Positions 51,533-60,857 of a stretch of DNA of 64,000 nt are shown here, piece by piece. Numbering within the stretch: position 1 is the first letter of the stretch; every line of letters starts with the position of its first letter. Under the pieces are notes generated by a model. The model had not been told where the DNA came from. It made no database searches and worked only from the letters and a program-made list of their open reading frames with translations. Made by a program: the position numbers and the translations under genes. The DNA is taken from contig CP151794.1 in NCBI GenBank assembly GCA_041860225.1, positions 1,178,001-1,242,000 of the forward strand, given 5' to 3'. This DNA is from Magnimaribacter mokuoloeensis (GTDB taxonomy: Bacteria; Pseudomonadota; Gammaproteobacteria; Magnimaribacterales; Magnimaribacteraceae).

Positions 51533-52391
51533 TAGAGACCTTAATTCTCTTGATTCTTCTTCTCTCCAGAGAATTAATAACGAAACGCCATCCATCGATA
51601 TTGATAGCATCATTAGGCTTTGGAAAACGAGCAAAGTGATGCATAACTATCCCACCTAACGTATCAAAATCTTTATCACTCAAAGTGGATTCAAAATTCT
51701 CGTTGAAGACATCTATAGGAGTAAGGGCAGAAACCAAATATTCGTCTTCTGCTATTTTTTTTATTAGAGTGCCAGTATCTTTATCGTGCTCATCTTCAAT
51801 TTCACCAACTATCTCTTCTAAAACATCCTCAATCGTCACAATCCCTGTAATATCTCCATATTCGTCTAAGACTATGGCCATATGATTTCTGCTTGCCTTT
51901 AATTCATCTAGTAAAATATTAAGTTTTTTACTTTCTGGAACTAATTTCGCCGGCCGGATGAGCTTACTTAGCTCAAATTCACTAAGATTTTCAGCAGAAA
52001 TGAAGGGTAATAGCTCTTTTGCTAACAAAATACCTTCAATTTTGTCATTTTCAGTGTTTAAAACAGGAAATCTTGAATGGCCAGACTTAATTACTCTTGG
52101 CAAAAAGTTTTCTGGCTTCTCGTCATTCTCTATAAATACAACCTGCGGTCTAGGTATCATTACATCTCGTACCTGATCTGTAGAAACTTTTAATGCTCCC
52201 TCGATCATATTGAGTGTTCCTTTTTCTAAAACACCTCTCTCACTAGAATCTCTTATAGATCCAGCGAGTTCTTGTTTATTTTGGGGTTTATAGGAGAAAT
52301 TTTGATAAATTTCTTTGATTCTGTTCTTTATTCTTTTCCTAAAGCTAAGTCGACTAGACTCAGCAGATATACTTGGGGGCTCGTCGTTCAT
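51522..52391 (-). CDS. corC: CorC-type CBS-domain/transporter-associated protein
   Basis: 289-residue cytosolic protein (YbeX): two CBS domains (about 68-190, with the opening VRDVMIPRPQVVFI and LDEYGDITGIVTIEDVLEEIVGEI) followed by a CorC_HlyC domain (TLGGIVMHHFARFPKPNDAINIDGWRF). Linked to magnesium/cobalt efflux and, more recently, to ribosome/RNA processing together with YbeY in E. coli. It follows ybeY after 41 bases. Confidence 0.93.
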   Translation of the reverse strand: MNDEPPSISAESSRLSFRKRIKNRIKEIYQNFSYKPQNKQELAGSIRDSSERGVLEKGTLNMIEGALKVSTDQVRDVMIPRPQVVFIENDEKPENFLPRVIKSGHSRFPVLNTENDKIEGILLAKELLPFISAENLSEFELSKLIRPAKLVPESKKLNILLDELKASRNHMAIVLDEYGDITGIVTIEDVLEEIVGEIEDEHDKDTGTLIKKIAEDEYLVSALTPIDVFNENFESTLSDKDFDTLGGIVMHHFARFPKPNDAINIDGWRFVINSLERRRIKRIKVSKIS

Positions 52392-52432
52392 TAACGCCTC
52401 ACTTCATAAACACATGCACATATTAATTTGTT

Positions 52433-52900
52433 TCAGTAAGGGTTCGCAATACCTAATTTTTTTAGTGCTTTTACTTCTAGGGACTCCATTTGCTTTGCAG
52501 AATCAGCTTCTTGATGATCATAACCTGCTAAATGAAGTAAGGAATGAATAATCAAATGGGACAAATGGTCTTGTTCTTCTTTATTTTGTATTGCAGCTTC
52601 TTTTTTTATTATTTCTGGACAAATAGCTATATCACCAAGAATTTCGTCACCAAAGCTCAGTCCTGTAGAAGGGAAAGATAAGATATTAGTAGGCTTATCT
52701 TTCTTAAGAAACTCTGAATTTAATTCTTTAATTGCTTCTTTTGAGATAAAAGATAGATTCACTGGTCTATCTTTAAAAATTTGCTTTAAATCTGGCTTTA
52801 CTTGAAGAAGTGCTTTTATTAAATCAGATACACTTGTCTCAGTGCAGCTTAGTCCTTCGAGATTTCCAGATATAAAGATTTGAGATTTGGCAACAGACAC
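52433..52900 (-). CDS. ybeY: Endoribonuclease/rRNA maturation factor YbeY
   Basis: 155-residue metalloprotein involved in 16S rRNA 3' maturation and ribosome quality control. The zinc motif HSLLHLAGYDHQ (H-x3-H-x5-H) is intact, preceded by NILSFP and LGDIAICPE. Its start is directly adjacent to the ybeZ stop. Confidence 0.95.
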   Translation of the reverse strand: MSVAKSQIFISGNLEGLSCTETSVSDLIKALLQVKPDLKQIFKDRPVNLSFISKEAIKELNSEFLKKDKPTNILSFPSTGLSFGDEILGDIAICPEIIKKEAAIQNKEEQDHLSHLIIHSLLHLAGYDHQEADSAKQMESLEVKALKKLGIANPY

Positions 52901-53845
52901 TTAATTAACAAATTTTGCGTAAGCTTCTACTATCTTCTGAACCAAACCATGTCGAACAACATCTTTTGTATCAAACTCAACCAATCCGATATCTTCTACA
53001 GATTTTAAAACCTCTAGAGAGTGAACAAGACCTGAAAGAGTATTTTTAGGCAAATCTATCTGAGTTATATCGCCTGTAATAACTACTTTCGAGCCAAAAC
53101 CGAATCTAGTTAAGAACATCTTCATTTGTTCGACAGTAGCGTTTTGACTTTCATCAAGAATGATAAAAGAATTATTTAAAGTTCTTCCTCTCATGAAAGC
53201 TAAGGGTACAACTTCAATTATATTTCGTTCTATAAGTTGATTAGTTTCCTTGTAACCAAGCATTTGGAAGAGGGCATCATAAAGGGGCCTTAAATACGGA
53301 TCGACCTTCTGACTCAAGTCACCTGGCAAAAAGCCAAGCTTTTCACCTGCTTCAACTGCAGGTCTCACAAGTAGGATTTTTTCAACTTCGCCTCTTGAGA
53401 ATTGCTCTACAGCAAGTGCAACTGCCAAAAATGTCTTTCCAGTTCCTGCAGGCCCTATACCAAATGTGAGTACCTTCTTCTTGATGGTATCAACATAATG
53501 ATCTTGGCTTCCATGATTAGCGGTAACTATCAAATTAGGCGTCTTAATGACTTGTTTGCTAGAGCTATCTTTTTTTATGTTATTTAAATCATTCATACCT
53601 TTCCTTAAATACAAGTGGACTTCTTTTGAGCTTATTGTTTTGTTTTTATCTAAATCTTCATAAATCCTAAGGATGATATCCTTAGCTATCTGAGCATTAT
53701 TAGATTCTCCATTTATCTTAAAGCTGGGACCTCTATTTAAAATTTTTATTCCTAACTCTTCTTCAATTTGTTTAAGTATAGAGTTAGTAGGACCACATAA
53801 ATCACTGATTTTGTCGTGGTCAACAGGTTCAAGTTGGAATTTCAT
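52901..53845 (-). CDS. ybeZ: PhoH-like ATPase YbeZ
   Basis: 314-residue PhoH-family ATPase. Walker A is GPAGTGKTFLAVALAVEQ, then VRPAVEAGEKLGFLPGDL, RGRTLNNSFIILDESQNAT (Walker B) and TGDITQIDLP. An N-terminal KH-like segment precedes it. It is a partner of YbeY and CorC in RNA metabolism. The miaB start-to-stop order and spacing (16 bases) fit one operon. Confidence 0.94.
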   Translation of the reverse strand: MKFQLEPVDHDKISDLCGPTNSILKQIEEELGIKILNRGPSFKINGESNNAQIAKDIILRIYEDLDKNKTISSKEVHLYLRKGMNDLNNIKKDSSSKQVIKTPNLIVTANHGSQDHYVDTIKKKVLTFGIGPAGTGKTFLAVALAVEQFSRGEVEKILLVRPAVEAGEKLGFLPGDLSQKVDPYLRPLYDALFQMLGYKETNQLIERNIIEVVPLAFMRGRTLNNSFIILDESQNATVEQMKMFLTRFGFGSKVVITGDITQIDLPKNTLSGLVHSLEVLKSVEDIGLVEFDTKDVVRHGLVQKIVEAYAKFVN

Positions 53846-53861
53846 TAAATGACAATAGGGC

Positions 53862-55187
53862 CTAGACAGCTACACCTCTTAGAGATTTGTTTTTTGCTTC
53901 AACAATTTCAATATCTATTATCTTACCAACGTTTGATAAATCTGAGCAGGAAAAGATTACTACTTTATTATTCTCTGTACGTGCTTGGAATTCTCCTGGA
54001 TTCTTCTTTGAAACTCCAGTAACAAGGCATTTTCTAACTTCACCAACCATTCTTCTGCTTATGCTTAAAGCTGAGTTTTCTAATTTGTGTTGTAAAGTGG
54101 ATAGTCTCTCTTTCTTTTCTTCTAAAGGGACATCGTCATCAAGATCTTTGGCAGTTGTATTAGGTCTTGGACTATAAATGAAACTGAAAGACTCATCATA
54201 TCCAACCCGATCTACAAGGTCTAAAGTGTCCAGAAAATCTTTCTCAGTTTCACCCGGAAATCCAACAATAAAATCAGAAGAAATACTAATACCCTCTCGA
54301 GCTGATTTTAGTTTATCAATTATTTCGAAGTACTCTTCTCTAGTATGCCTTCGTCTCATCTGTTTCAGTATAGAGTTAGAGCCACTTTGAACTGGCAAGT
54401 GAACATAGCTTATCAATTCAGGAACTTCGTTATAGATGTCTATGAGATCCTGACCAAACTCAAAAGGGTGAGAAGTAGTAAATTGAATTCTCTCTATGCC
54501 ATCAATCTCGGCTGTAGCTCTTATGAGGTTGGATAGTCCAAGTCCTTTAGTTTTTAGTTTGGAGTCTCTGTAGGAATTCACATTCTGACCTAATAAATTA
54601 ATTTCTTTGACTCCTTGGGAAGATAATCCTTTTATTTCTTTCAAAATATCCTCAAGAGGGCGACTTATTTCATGGCCTCTAGTGTGCGGAACTACACAAA
54701 AAGAGCAATACTTATTACAACCCTCCATTATCGAGACAAAAGCTGTTGGACCCTCACTCTCCTGTTGTGGCAAATGCTCAAATTTTTCGGTTTTAGGAAA
54801 AGTTATATCAACGGGACTAAGTTCTTCTTGTGCAATATTTTGATACAGCTTCGGCACTCTATGAATTGTTTGAGGTCCAAATACTAAATCCACTTGAGGT
54901 GCCCTTTTTATTATATTTTCCCCTTCTTGGCTCGCGACACAACCACCAACACCAATTTTTAAATTAGGATTTTTTTCTTTTAGCTTCTTCCATCTTCCTA
55001 ATTGATGAAAAACTTTTTCTTGGGCTTTTTCTCGAATGGAGCAGGTATTTAGCAAAATTAGATCTGCTTCCTCTTCTTTATCTGTAGTTTCAAAACCATG
55101 GCTGTCATTGAGCAAGTCTTGCATCCTAGCAGAATCGTACTCATTCATCTGACATCCGTGGGTCTTGATAAAAAGCTTCTTGGCCAT
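53862..55187 (-). CDS. miaB: tRNA-2-methylthio-N6-dimethylallyladenosine synthase
   Basis: Radical-SAM methylthiotransferase modifying A37 of tRNAs; 441 residues. The N-terminal UPF0004 domain has three Cys (HGCQMN, NTCSIREKA, GGCVAS), the radical SAM motif is CNKYCSFCVVPHTRG, and a C-terminal TRAM domain follows. It needs the isopentenyl modification made by MiaA, whose gene is not in its usual place beyond tsaE in this window. Confidence 0.96.
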   Translation of the reverse strand: MAKKLFIKTHGCQMNEYDSARMQDLLNDSHGFETTDKEEEADLILLNTCSIREKAQEKVFHQLGRWKKLKEKNPNLKIGVGGCVASQEGENIIKRAPQVDLVFGPQTIHRVPKLYQNIAQEELSPVDITFPKTEKFEHLPQQESEGPTAFVSIMEGCNKYCSFCVVPHTRGHEISRPLEDILKEIKGLSSQGVKEINLLGQNVNSYRDSKLKTKGLGLSNLIRATAEIDGIERIQFTTSHPFEFGQDLIDIYNEVPELISYVHLPVQSGSNSILKQMRRRHTREEYFEIIDKLKSAREGISISSDFIVGFPGETEKDFLDTLDLVDRVGYDESFSFIYSPRPNTTAKDLDDDVPLEEKKERLSTLQHKLENSALSISRRMVGEVRKCLVTGVSKKNPGEFQARTENNKVVIFSCSDLSNVGKIIDIEIVEAKNKSLRGVAV

Positions 55188-55246
55188 ATATATAAGTTAT
55201 CTTTTGAGAACTATAGTTTAAATTTTTAAAAAAGGCAGGAATTGTA

Positions 55247-55582
55247 ATGGCAAAAAAAGGAATCTACAAAGTTGTATTTGTTCAACTAGGTGAAGTTTAC
55301 GAAATATACGCCGAAGCAATATACCAAAGTGATATGTATGGATTCATTGAAGTAGAAGAATATATATTTGATCAAAACTCAAAAATAGTTGTCGATACAA
55401 GCGAAGAAAAACTTAAAAATGAATTCAAAGGGGTTCAAAGGAGTTACATACCTGTGAGTTGCATAATGAGAATCGATGAAGTTGATAAAAAGGGGACGGC
55501 AAAAATTACCTCTAGTGAATCTGCGAAAGTTATGCCGATAGCGAACACTATGTTTGAAGGTCCTGGGAAAAAAAATGACTAG
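55247..55582 (+). CDS. DUF1820 family protein
   Basis: 111 residues, full length for DUF1820: IYKVVFVQLGEVYEIYAEAIYQSDMYGFIEVEEYIF, DTSEEKLKNEFKGVQRSYIPVSCIMRIDEV. Conserved across gammaproteobacteria, function unknown. AGGA lies 8 bases before the start. Divergent from miaB and convergent with orn, overlapping it by 4 bases. Confidence 0.9.
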   Translation: MAKKGIYKVVFVQLGEVYEIYAEAIYQSDMYGFIEVEEYIFDQNSKIVVDTSEEKLKNEFKGVQRSYIPVSCIMRIDEVDKKGTAKITSSESAKVMPIANTMFEGPGKKND

Positions 55583-56127
55583 ATAAAGAATTTATCTCTA
55601 TAGAATTTAAGCTCTTCTATAGATTCGAGAACATCTTCCATAGCTCTATGCCCGCCGCTTTTTCTAAATCCATCAAGTAACTCAGGATTCCAGCGTTTGA
55701 TTAATTCTTTTATTGAACTTACATCAACATTTCTGTAATGGAAAAAGCTATCTAATTCCGGCATGTACCTTCTTAAAAACCGCCTATCGTGTGAGATGGT
55801 ATTACCGCATAGAGGTGACCGTCCTTTCTCGGTATGCTGGGATAAGAAATCAAGTGTTTGTTTTTGGGCTTCATCGATAGTTATATTAGTGACCTTAAGA
55901 CTTTCCACTAAACCAGATTTAGTATGTTGATTGGTATTCCACTCATCCATATTACTTATAAACTCTTGTGGCTGTTGAATGACCAAATTAGGTCCCTCAA
56001 TTATTTCAGAGAGGTCATGACTAGTAACGGCAGTGGCGATTTCTATTATTCTCTCAGAGTCTGGTTCGAGTCCGGTCATTTCTAAATCTAGCCAAACTAA
56101 GGTAGGATATTTTTTTGTATCTGACAT
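55579..56127 (-). CDS. orn: Oligoribonuclease
   Basis: DEDDh exonuclease degrading di- and short oligoribonucleotides, including pGpG; 182 residues. ATG 56127 is chosen because LVWLDLEMTGLEPDSERIIEIAT begins just after it; a longer frame to 56211 would run into the divergent lipoprotein gene. GNTISHDRRFLRRYMPEL and HRAMEDVLESI complete the active site. Confidence 0.95.
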   Translation of the reverse strand: MSDTKKYPTLVWLDLEMTGLEPDSERIIEIATAVTSHDLSEIIEGPNLVIQQPQEFISNMDEWNTNQHTKSGLVESLKVTNITIDEAQKQTLDFLSQHTEKGRSPLCGNTISHDRRFLRRYMPELDSFFHYRNVDVSSIKELIKRWNPELLDGFRKSGGHRAMEDVLESIEELKFYRDKFFI

Positions 56128-56170
56128 TTGCGGACAGAATTCTAACTGCAAATTACAATAACCCCTAGTA

Positions 56171-57028
56171 ATGCTTAAAAAAATTTCTAAATTTTGCCTA
56201 TCATCTCTCATGGTTCTCGCTCTGAGTTCCTGTTCATTAGCTGGATCATGGGTGTATGAAAGACTTGATGGTTACATAGCTGACTATTTCAAAGAGTTCG
56301 CTGACTTCACTAAAACGCAAAACCAAGAAATTGATCGCTTATCTGAAGAGTTTTTGGACTGGTTTAGTATCAACGAACTTGAAAAGGTCAGGCTTCTCTT
56401 GAACAACCTAAAAACCATAGACATAGAAAATCCTGAAAATGAAATTAGATTGGCCTATGAAGAAGGTGAAGCGCTTTTTAAAAGAATTAATCAATACTTT
56501 GAAAAACCCATTATCAATTTTTCAAGAGGTCTTAATGAAAGGCAGATTGACGAAATTGCTCAGCATTTCGAAGAAATTAGAGATGAAAGAGAAAAAGAAA
56601 GAGCTAAAGATAAGAAGGAATACAAAGAGAGAATTCTGGATAACTACATATCTGGATTTGATCGTATCGGAATTAACTTGAGAAAAGATCAGATAGATGA
56701 ACTCAAACTAAGATTAAGCAAACATCAAGAAATTAGACAAGAATGGTCAGATTTACAACAGCTTTGGATTAATGAATTCATTCAGTTGTTAAGGAATAGT
56801 AATTCTCCTGATTATGAAAAAGAGATGGCAATTTATTTAAATGCGTTTGATTCTCTTGGAAGTGAAGCGTTTAGAGCAAAAGTTGAACAAAATGAAAACT
56901 TGGCTATTGATATTATTAGTTTTGTTTTTAAATCAAGTGATGATAGTCAAATAAAAGGCTTTAATAGAAGTCTGGACATTTACCTTAAGTCTATAGATAG
57001 GATTTTAGTAAACAGAAAGGTTAATTAG
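56171..57028 (+). CDS. Predicted lipoprotein, DUF6279-like
   Basis: 285 residues. The signal with lipobox ALSSC (Cys about residue 21) predicts a lipoprotein. The mature part is highly charged and helical (FADFTKTQNQEIDRLSEEFLDWF, RDEREKERAKDKKEYKERIL). Its opening WVYERLDGYIADYF resembles DUF6279 lipoproteins of gammaproteobacteria. Function unknown. It lies between orn (divergent) and ubiE. Confidence 0.75.
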   Translation: MLKKISKFCLSSLMVLALSSCSLAGSWVYERLDGYIADYFKEFADFTKTQNQEIDRLSEEFLDWFSINELEKVRLLLNNLKTIDIENPENEIRLAYEEGEALFKRINQYFEKPIINFSRGLNERQIDEIAQHFEEIRDEREKERAKDKKEYKERILDNYISGFDRIGINLRKDQIDELKLRLSKHQEIRQEWSDLQQLWINEFIQLLRNSNSPDYEKEMAIYLNAFDSLGSEAFRAKVEQNENLAIDIISFVFKSSDDSQIKGFNRSLDIYLKSIDRILVNRKVN

Positions 57029-57060
57029 GTTGGCTTGATATAGAATGCTCCATCGTTTTT

Positions 57061-57828
57061 ATGAAAAAAGACAATAAAAATAAGACCAGCTTTGGTTTCA
57101 AAGAAGTTGACTCAGACGAAAAGGCCAACCTTGTAGGAAATGTCTTCGATACTGTATCGGAAAACTATGACCTTATGAATGACTTAATGTCATTTGGTAT
57201 TCATAGATTATGGAAAAAAGTAACAATAGAAACTTCAGGCATCAAAGAAAACTTTAAAGTTCTGGATCTCGCAGGAGGTACAGGCGATATGGTTAAGTTG
57301 ATGAGAGATAAAGTATCTCCTGAAAAAGGCATGCTTATACTCAGCGATATAAACGCCTCGATGCTCAATGAGGGAAGAAATCGTTTGATAGATGAAGGAA
57401 TAGAGAATATACAAACTGCACAAATAGATGCTCAATTTCTTCCTTTTCGGGACAATACTTTCGACTTGATTACTATAGCTTTTGGGCTTAGAAATGTTAC
57501 TCACAAAGAAAAAGCTCTTGAGTCTATAAATAAAGCGTTGAAACCTGGAGGAAAGTTGATCATTTTGGAGTTCTCCAGGCCTCAAAATGAAGTTTTTAGA
57601 GAAATATATGATCTCTTTTCTTTTGAAGTTATTCCTAAGATTGGTGAGTTCATTGCGCAAACTGAAGAGAGCTATAGGTATTTAGCTGAGTCTATAAGAA
57701 TGCACCCAACTCAAGAAGAGTTAAAAGAGATGCTTGAAGATAGCGGCTTTACTAAATGTAAGTATGAAAACCTTACTAACGGAGTTGTTGCTATTCATTC
57801 TGGGCAAAAGGGAATGATTGATGTTTAA
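57061..57828 (+). CDS. ubiE: Ubiquinone/menaquinone methyltransferase
   Basis: SAM-dependent C-methyltransferase of quinone synthesis; 255 residues. FDTVSENYDLMNDLMSFGIHRLWKK, motif I VLDLAGGTGDM, and the family signatures FGLRNVTHKEKALES and ILEFSRPQ are complete. Its stop overlaps the ubiB start. The ubiJ gene that normally separates ubiE from ubiB is absent. Confidence 0.96.
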   Translation: MKKDNKNKTSFGFKEVDSDEKANLVGNVFDTVSENYDLMNDLMSFGIHRLWKKVTIETSGIKENFKVLDLAGGTGDMVKLMRDKVSPEKGMLILSDINASMLNEGRNRLIDEGIENIQTAQIDAQFLPFRDNTFDLITIAFGLRNVTHKEKALESINKALKPGGKLIILEFSRPQNEVFREIYDLFSFEVIPKIGEFIAQTEESYRYLAESIRMHPTQEELKEMLEDSGFTKCKYENLTNGVVAIHSGQKGMIDV

Positions 57829-59374
57829 AGACGCCCTAAGACTCACAAAAATTTTACATACTTTGCTGAAAGCTCGAATTGATAAAGAGCTTGATGAGTT
57901 TGATAAACCAAAATTGATTAGTTTTTTACTATTTATCTCACCCTGGCAAATTTATTCAGCAAAAGAGCCGTCAGGCGAAAGACTGAGAGAAGCTTTAGAA
58001 GAACTAGGACCAATTTTTATAAAATTTGGACAGTTACTGTCTACAAGACCTGATGTTGTTCCGTATGAAATAGCTAAAAGCCTTAAATCCCTGCAAGATG
58101 ACTTACCGCATTTTTCTGAAAAGGATGCTATTGCAATAATTGAAAGAGAGTTAGGTGCAAAAATTAACTCAGTTTTTGAGGATTTTAATCCTTCACCACT
58201 TGCTGCAGCATCTATCGCACAGGTTTATTCTGCAAAACTGAAAGACGATCAAAAAGATGTAGTCATTAAGGTAGTAAGGCCAGGTATTAAAAATACTATT
58301 TTAAGCGACATCTCTTTGATGAGGAGAATTGCAAATTTTGCTGAAAAAAAATTTGAGGACGCCAAGCGGCTTCAATTATCTAGACTGGTCTCAGAATATG
58401 AGGCAGTAATCCTATCAGAGCTAGATATGAGACTTGAAGCTTCGAATATCAAACAAACAAAAAGAAACTTTGAAGGCAATGATCTTTTGTACGTACCTGA
58501 CGTTTATTTAGACTATTGTTCAGAAAACTTGCTGGTTATGGAAATGATCGAAGGTATACCGGTCGATCGTTTAGAGACCTTAAATGATCTTGGAGTCGAT
58601 TTAAAACTAGTTGCAGAAAGGGGTGTAGAAATATTTCTTAAGCAGGTATTTATTGATAATTTTTTTCATGCGGACATGCATCCTGGAAACATTTTTATCG
58701 ATGCCAAAAACCCTATAGATCCTGCTTATGTAGCAGTAGATTACGCAATAGTTGGATCGCTAAGTGAAGAGGAGCAATATCAAATAGGACGAATGCTAGT
58801 AGCTGTTATCGGCAGGGATTTCAGGGAAGTTGCAAATATTTTAATTGAATCTAAATGGGTCAATCCGGAAACAAGACTGAATGATTTAGAAAACACTATA
58901 AGAGCTGCATGTGAACCAATCTTTGATCAGCCTATGGAAAAGATAAACTTTGGTGAGATGCTTTTATTTATATTTGAGTCAGCAAGAAGGTTTGATTTGA
59001 GGATGCAGCCTTCTTTGATGCTTCTTCAGAAGACTCTAGTTAACATTGAAGGATTAGGCAAACAACTGTATCCAGCTCTGGATTTCTGGTCTATTGCGAA
59101 CCCTTTCCTAAAGAATTGGATTTCTGAAAGATATAATCCAAAAAAGCTGGCTGAGTGGGCAAAGAAGAACTCACTAAGTTGGTTAGAAAAAGCTAGGAAA
59201 TTTCCAGAAATAGCCGATGCGGCTCTAGAGCAAGTGTCTAAGTTGGAAGATTATCAAAGCGCTAATGAGGAAAGACATAAACAGCTAATGAGTAAAATCT
59301 ATCAACAAAGTCGATTTAATAACTTTCTCCTGATAGTTTTCATAATCTTGATACTTTTTCTTATAATCACTTGA
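57821..59374 (+). CDS. ubiB: Ubiquinone biosynthesis atypical kinase UbiB
   Basis: Membrane-associated ADCK/UbiB ATPase needed for ubiquinone synthesis, 517 residues from ATG 57821. KxGQ motif in FIKFGQLLSTRPDVVP, the Ala-rich nucleotide loop LAAASIAQVYSAKL, LLVMEMIEGIPVDRL and the HADMHPGNIFID catalytic loop are all seen. The C-terminus has one clear hydrophobic helix (FNNFLLIVFIILILFLIIT), compared with the usual pair. Confidence 0.96.
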   Translation: MFKDALRLTKILHTLLKARIDKELDEFDKPKLISFLLFISPWQIYSAKEPSGERLREALEELGPIFIKFGQLLSTRPDVVPYEIAKSLKSLQDDLPHFSEKDAIAIIERELGAKINSVFEDFNPSPLAAASIAQVYSAKLKDDQKDVVIKVVRPGIKNTILSDISLMRRIANFAEKKFEDAKRLQLSRLVSEYEAVILSELDMRLEASNIKQTKRNFEGNDLLYVPDVYLDYCSENLLVMEMIEGIPVDRLETLNDLGVDLKLVAERGVEIFLKQVFIDNFFHADMHPGNIFIDAKNPIDPAYVAVDYAIVGSLSEEEQYQIGRMLVAVIGRDFREVANILIESKWVNPETRLNDLENTIRAACEPIFDQPMEKINFGEMLLFIFESARRFDLRMQPSLMLLQKTLVNIEGLGKQLYPALDFWSIANPFLKNWISERYNPKKLAEWAKKNSLSWLEKARKFPEIADAALEQVSKLEDYQSANEERHKQLMSKIYQQSRFNNFLLIVFIILILFLIIT

Positions 59375-59378
59375 TCAT

Positions 59379-59723
59379 ATGAAAGAAGACTTCCTCCAAA
59401 AACTCTTTGATTTAATTGAGGAGAGAAAAGGATCTAATAGCCAGGATTCCTATGCGAAATCTTTATTTGAAGCTGGATCAAAAAAAATAAACGAAAAGGT
59501 GCTAGAAGAAACTCTTGAACTATTGGAGGCGACATCAGACACATCAACAACAAAGAAAGAAAAAGTTATACATGAGGCTGCGGATTTGTGGTTTCATACG
59601 TTTATTCTTTTAAGCAATGAGAACATAAATTTAGAAGAGATAATTGCGGAGCTTGAATCTAGATTTGGTACATCAGGTCATATAGAAAAAGCTTCAAGAA
59701 GTGCTTCAGAAGAGGAGAAATAG
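59379..59723 (+). CDS. hisE: Phosphoribosyl-ATP pyrophosphohydrolase
   Basis: Second step of histidine biosynthesis, 114 residues. Metal-binding pattern EETLELLEA plus VIHEAADLWFHTFILL is the MazG-like HisE core. In Pseudomonas-type loci hisI-hisE sit between ubiB and tatA; hisI is missing here. AGAGGAG inside its 3' end serves as ribosome site for tatA. Confidence 0.92.
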   Translation: MKEDFLQKLFDLIEERKGSNSQDSYAKSLFEAGSKKINEKVLEETLELLEATSDTSTTKKEKVIHEAADLWFHTFILLSNENINLEEIIAELESRFGTSGHIEKASRSASEEEK

Positions 59724-59724
59724 A

Positions 59725-59886
59725 ATGGGAATAGGTGGAATAGGTATCTGGCAAATTTTAATACTCTTAATTGTCATACTTTTAGTATTTGGAGGGACTA
59801 AGAGAATTAAAAGTCTAGGCTCTGACTTAGCAAATACCATTAAAAGCTTTAGAAAGACCATGGATGAGGAAGACAAAGATAAGTAA
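59725..59886 (+). CDS. tatA: Twin-arginine translocase subunit TatA
   Basis: 53 residues from ATG 59725, chosen because GAGGAG lies just upstream and GIGGIGIWQILILLIVILLVFGGTKRIKSLGSDLA is the canonical TatA helix-hinge-amphipathic helix. It forms the oligomeric pore of the Tat system with TatB and TatC downstream. Confidence 0.94.
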   Translation: MGIGGIGIWQILILLIVILLVFGGTKRIKSLGSDLANTIKSFRKTMDEEDKDK

Positions 59887-59892
59887 AGTCTT

Positions 59893-60126
59893 ATGTTCGA
59901 TATAGGATTACTTGAACTCCTTCTAATTGCTGTTATTTCTCTTTTGGTCCTCGGGCCAGAAAGGCTTCCTAGTGCAGTAAGATCTGGTGCTAAAACCATT
60001 TACTGGTTTAAGAGACAAGCATCTAACGCGAAAGCAGAAATCAATAAAGCTTTTGATCTCAATGAAGCTTATCAAGATTCAAGAAACGAAGAAATTCTTG
60101 AAGATATCGAAAAAGATAAAAATTGA
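59893..60126 (+). CDS. tatB: Twin-arginine translocase subunit TatB
   Basis: 77 residues: MFDIGLLELLLIAVISLLVLGPERLPSAVR is diagnostic, with the Glu in the membrane helix and the GPERLP hinge. The tail is shorter than in E. coli TatB. Six bases after tatA; its TGA overlaps a possible TTG start of tatC. Confidence 0.95.
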   Translation: MFDIGLLELLLIAVISLLVLGPERLPSAVRSGAKTIYWFKRQASNAKAEINKAFDLNEAYQDSRNEEILEDIEKDKN

Positions 60127-60131
60127 CTGCT

Positions 60132-60857
60132 ATGGAGAAGAGCTCATTCTTAGAGCATTTACAAGAACTAAGATCTAGAATACTTAAATCTTTGGTTGTA
60201 ATTCTTACTTGCTTTTTAGCTTTGGTTTATTTCTCAAATGATATTTACCTAATGTTATCAGAGCCTCTGCTTAGTTTTTTGCCCGATGACTCATCAATGA
60301 TAGCTACGGAAGTTGCCTCTCCCTTCTTAACTCCACTAAAGTTGACTTTTTACGTATCACTTCTTCTATCAATGCCTTTCTTATTGAACCAGATTTGGAA
60401 GTTTATAGCTCCTGGAATGTATGAAAATGAAAAAAGTCTTAGCTTTTTATTGATGCTTTCCAGTTTGATATTGTTCTATTTGGGCGTTCTCTTCACATAC
60501 TTTTTAGTATTGCCATTAGTGTTTAGTTTTTTCACTGCAGCAGCCCCTGAAGGAATCCTGATTATGACAGACATAAGCCGTTACCTAGACTTTGTGTTAA
60601 GCATGATGTTTGCTTTCTCAATCGCTTTTGAAATACCTGTGTTTATATTTCTACTAATTTGGAGCGGAATAAGCAGCTCAGAAAGCTTAAGAAGCAAAAG
60701 ACCTTACGTAATCATTGGCTGTTTCACAGTTGGTATGCTTGTAACTCCTCCTGATGTTATTTCGCAGTCATTACTAGCCATACCTGCCTGGATATTATTT
60801 GAATTGGGTATTGTAATGGCCAACTTACTTGTGAATAAGAAAGAAGAAAAGTTATAG
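60132..60857 (+). CDS. tatC: Twin-arginine translocase subunit TatC
   Basis: Six-helix receptor for twin-arginine signals; 241 residues from ATG 60132, with TTG 60123 as alternative. SFLEHLQELRSRILKSL, the cytoplasmic loop FLLNQIWKFIAPGMYENEKS with the conserved Pro and Glu residues, and FTVGMLVTPPDVISQSLLAIP are typical. tatD does not follow; dtd is convergent. Confidence 0.95.
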   Translation: MEKSSFLEHLQELRSRILKSLVVILTCFLALVYFSNDIYLMLSEPLLSFLPDDSSMIATEVASPFLTPLKLTFYVSLLLSMPFLLNQIWKFIAPGMYENEKSLSFLLMLSSLILFYLGVLFTYFLVLPLVFSFFTAAAPEGILIMTDISRYLDFVLSMMFAFSIAFEIPVFIFLLIWSGISSSESLRSKRPYVIIGCFTVGMLVTPPDVISQSLLAIPAWILFELGIVMANLLVNKKEEKL

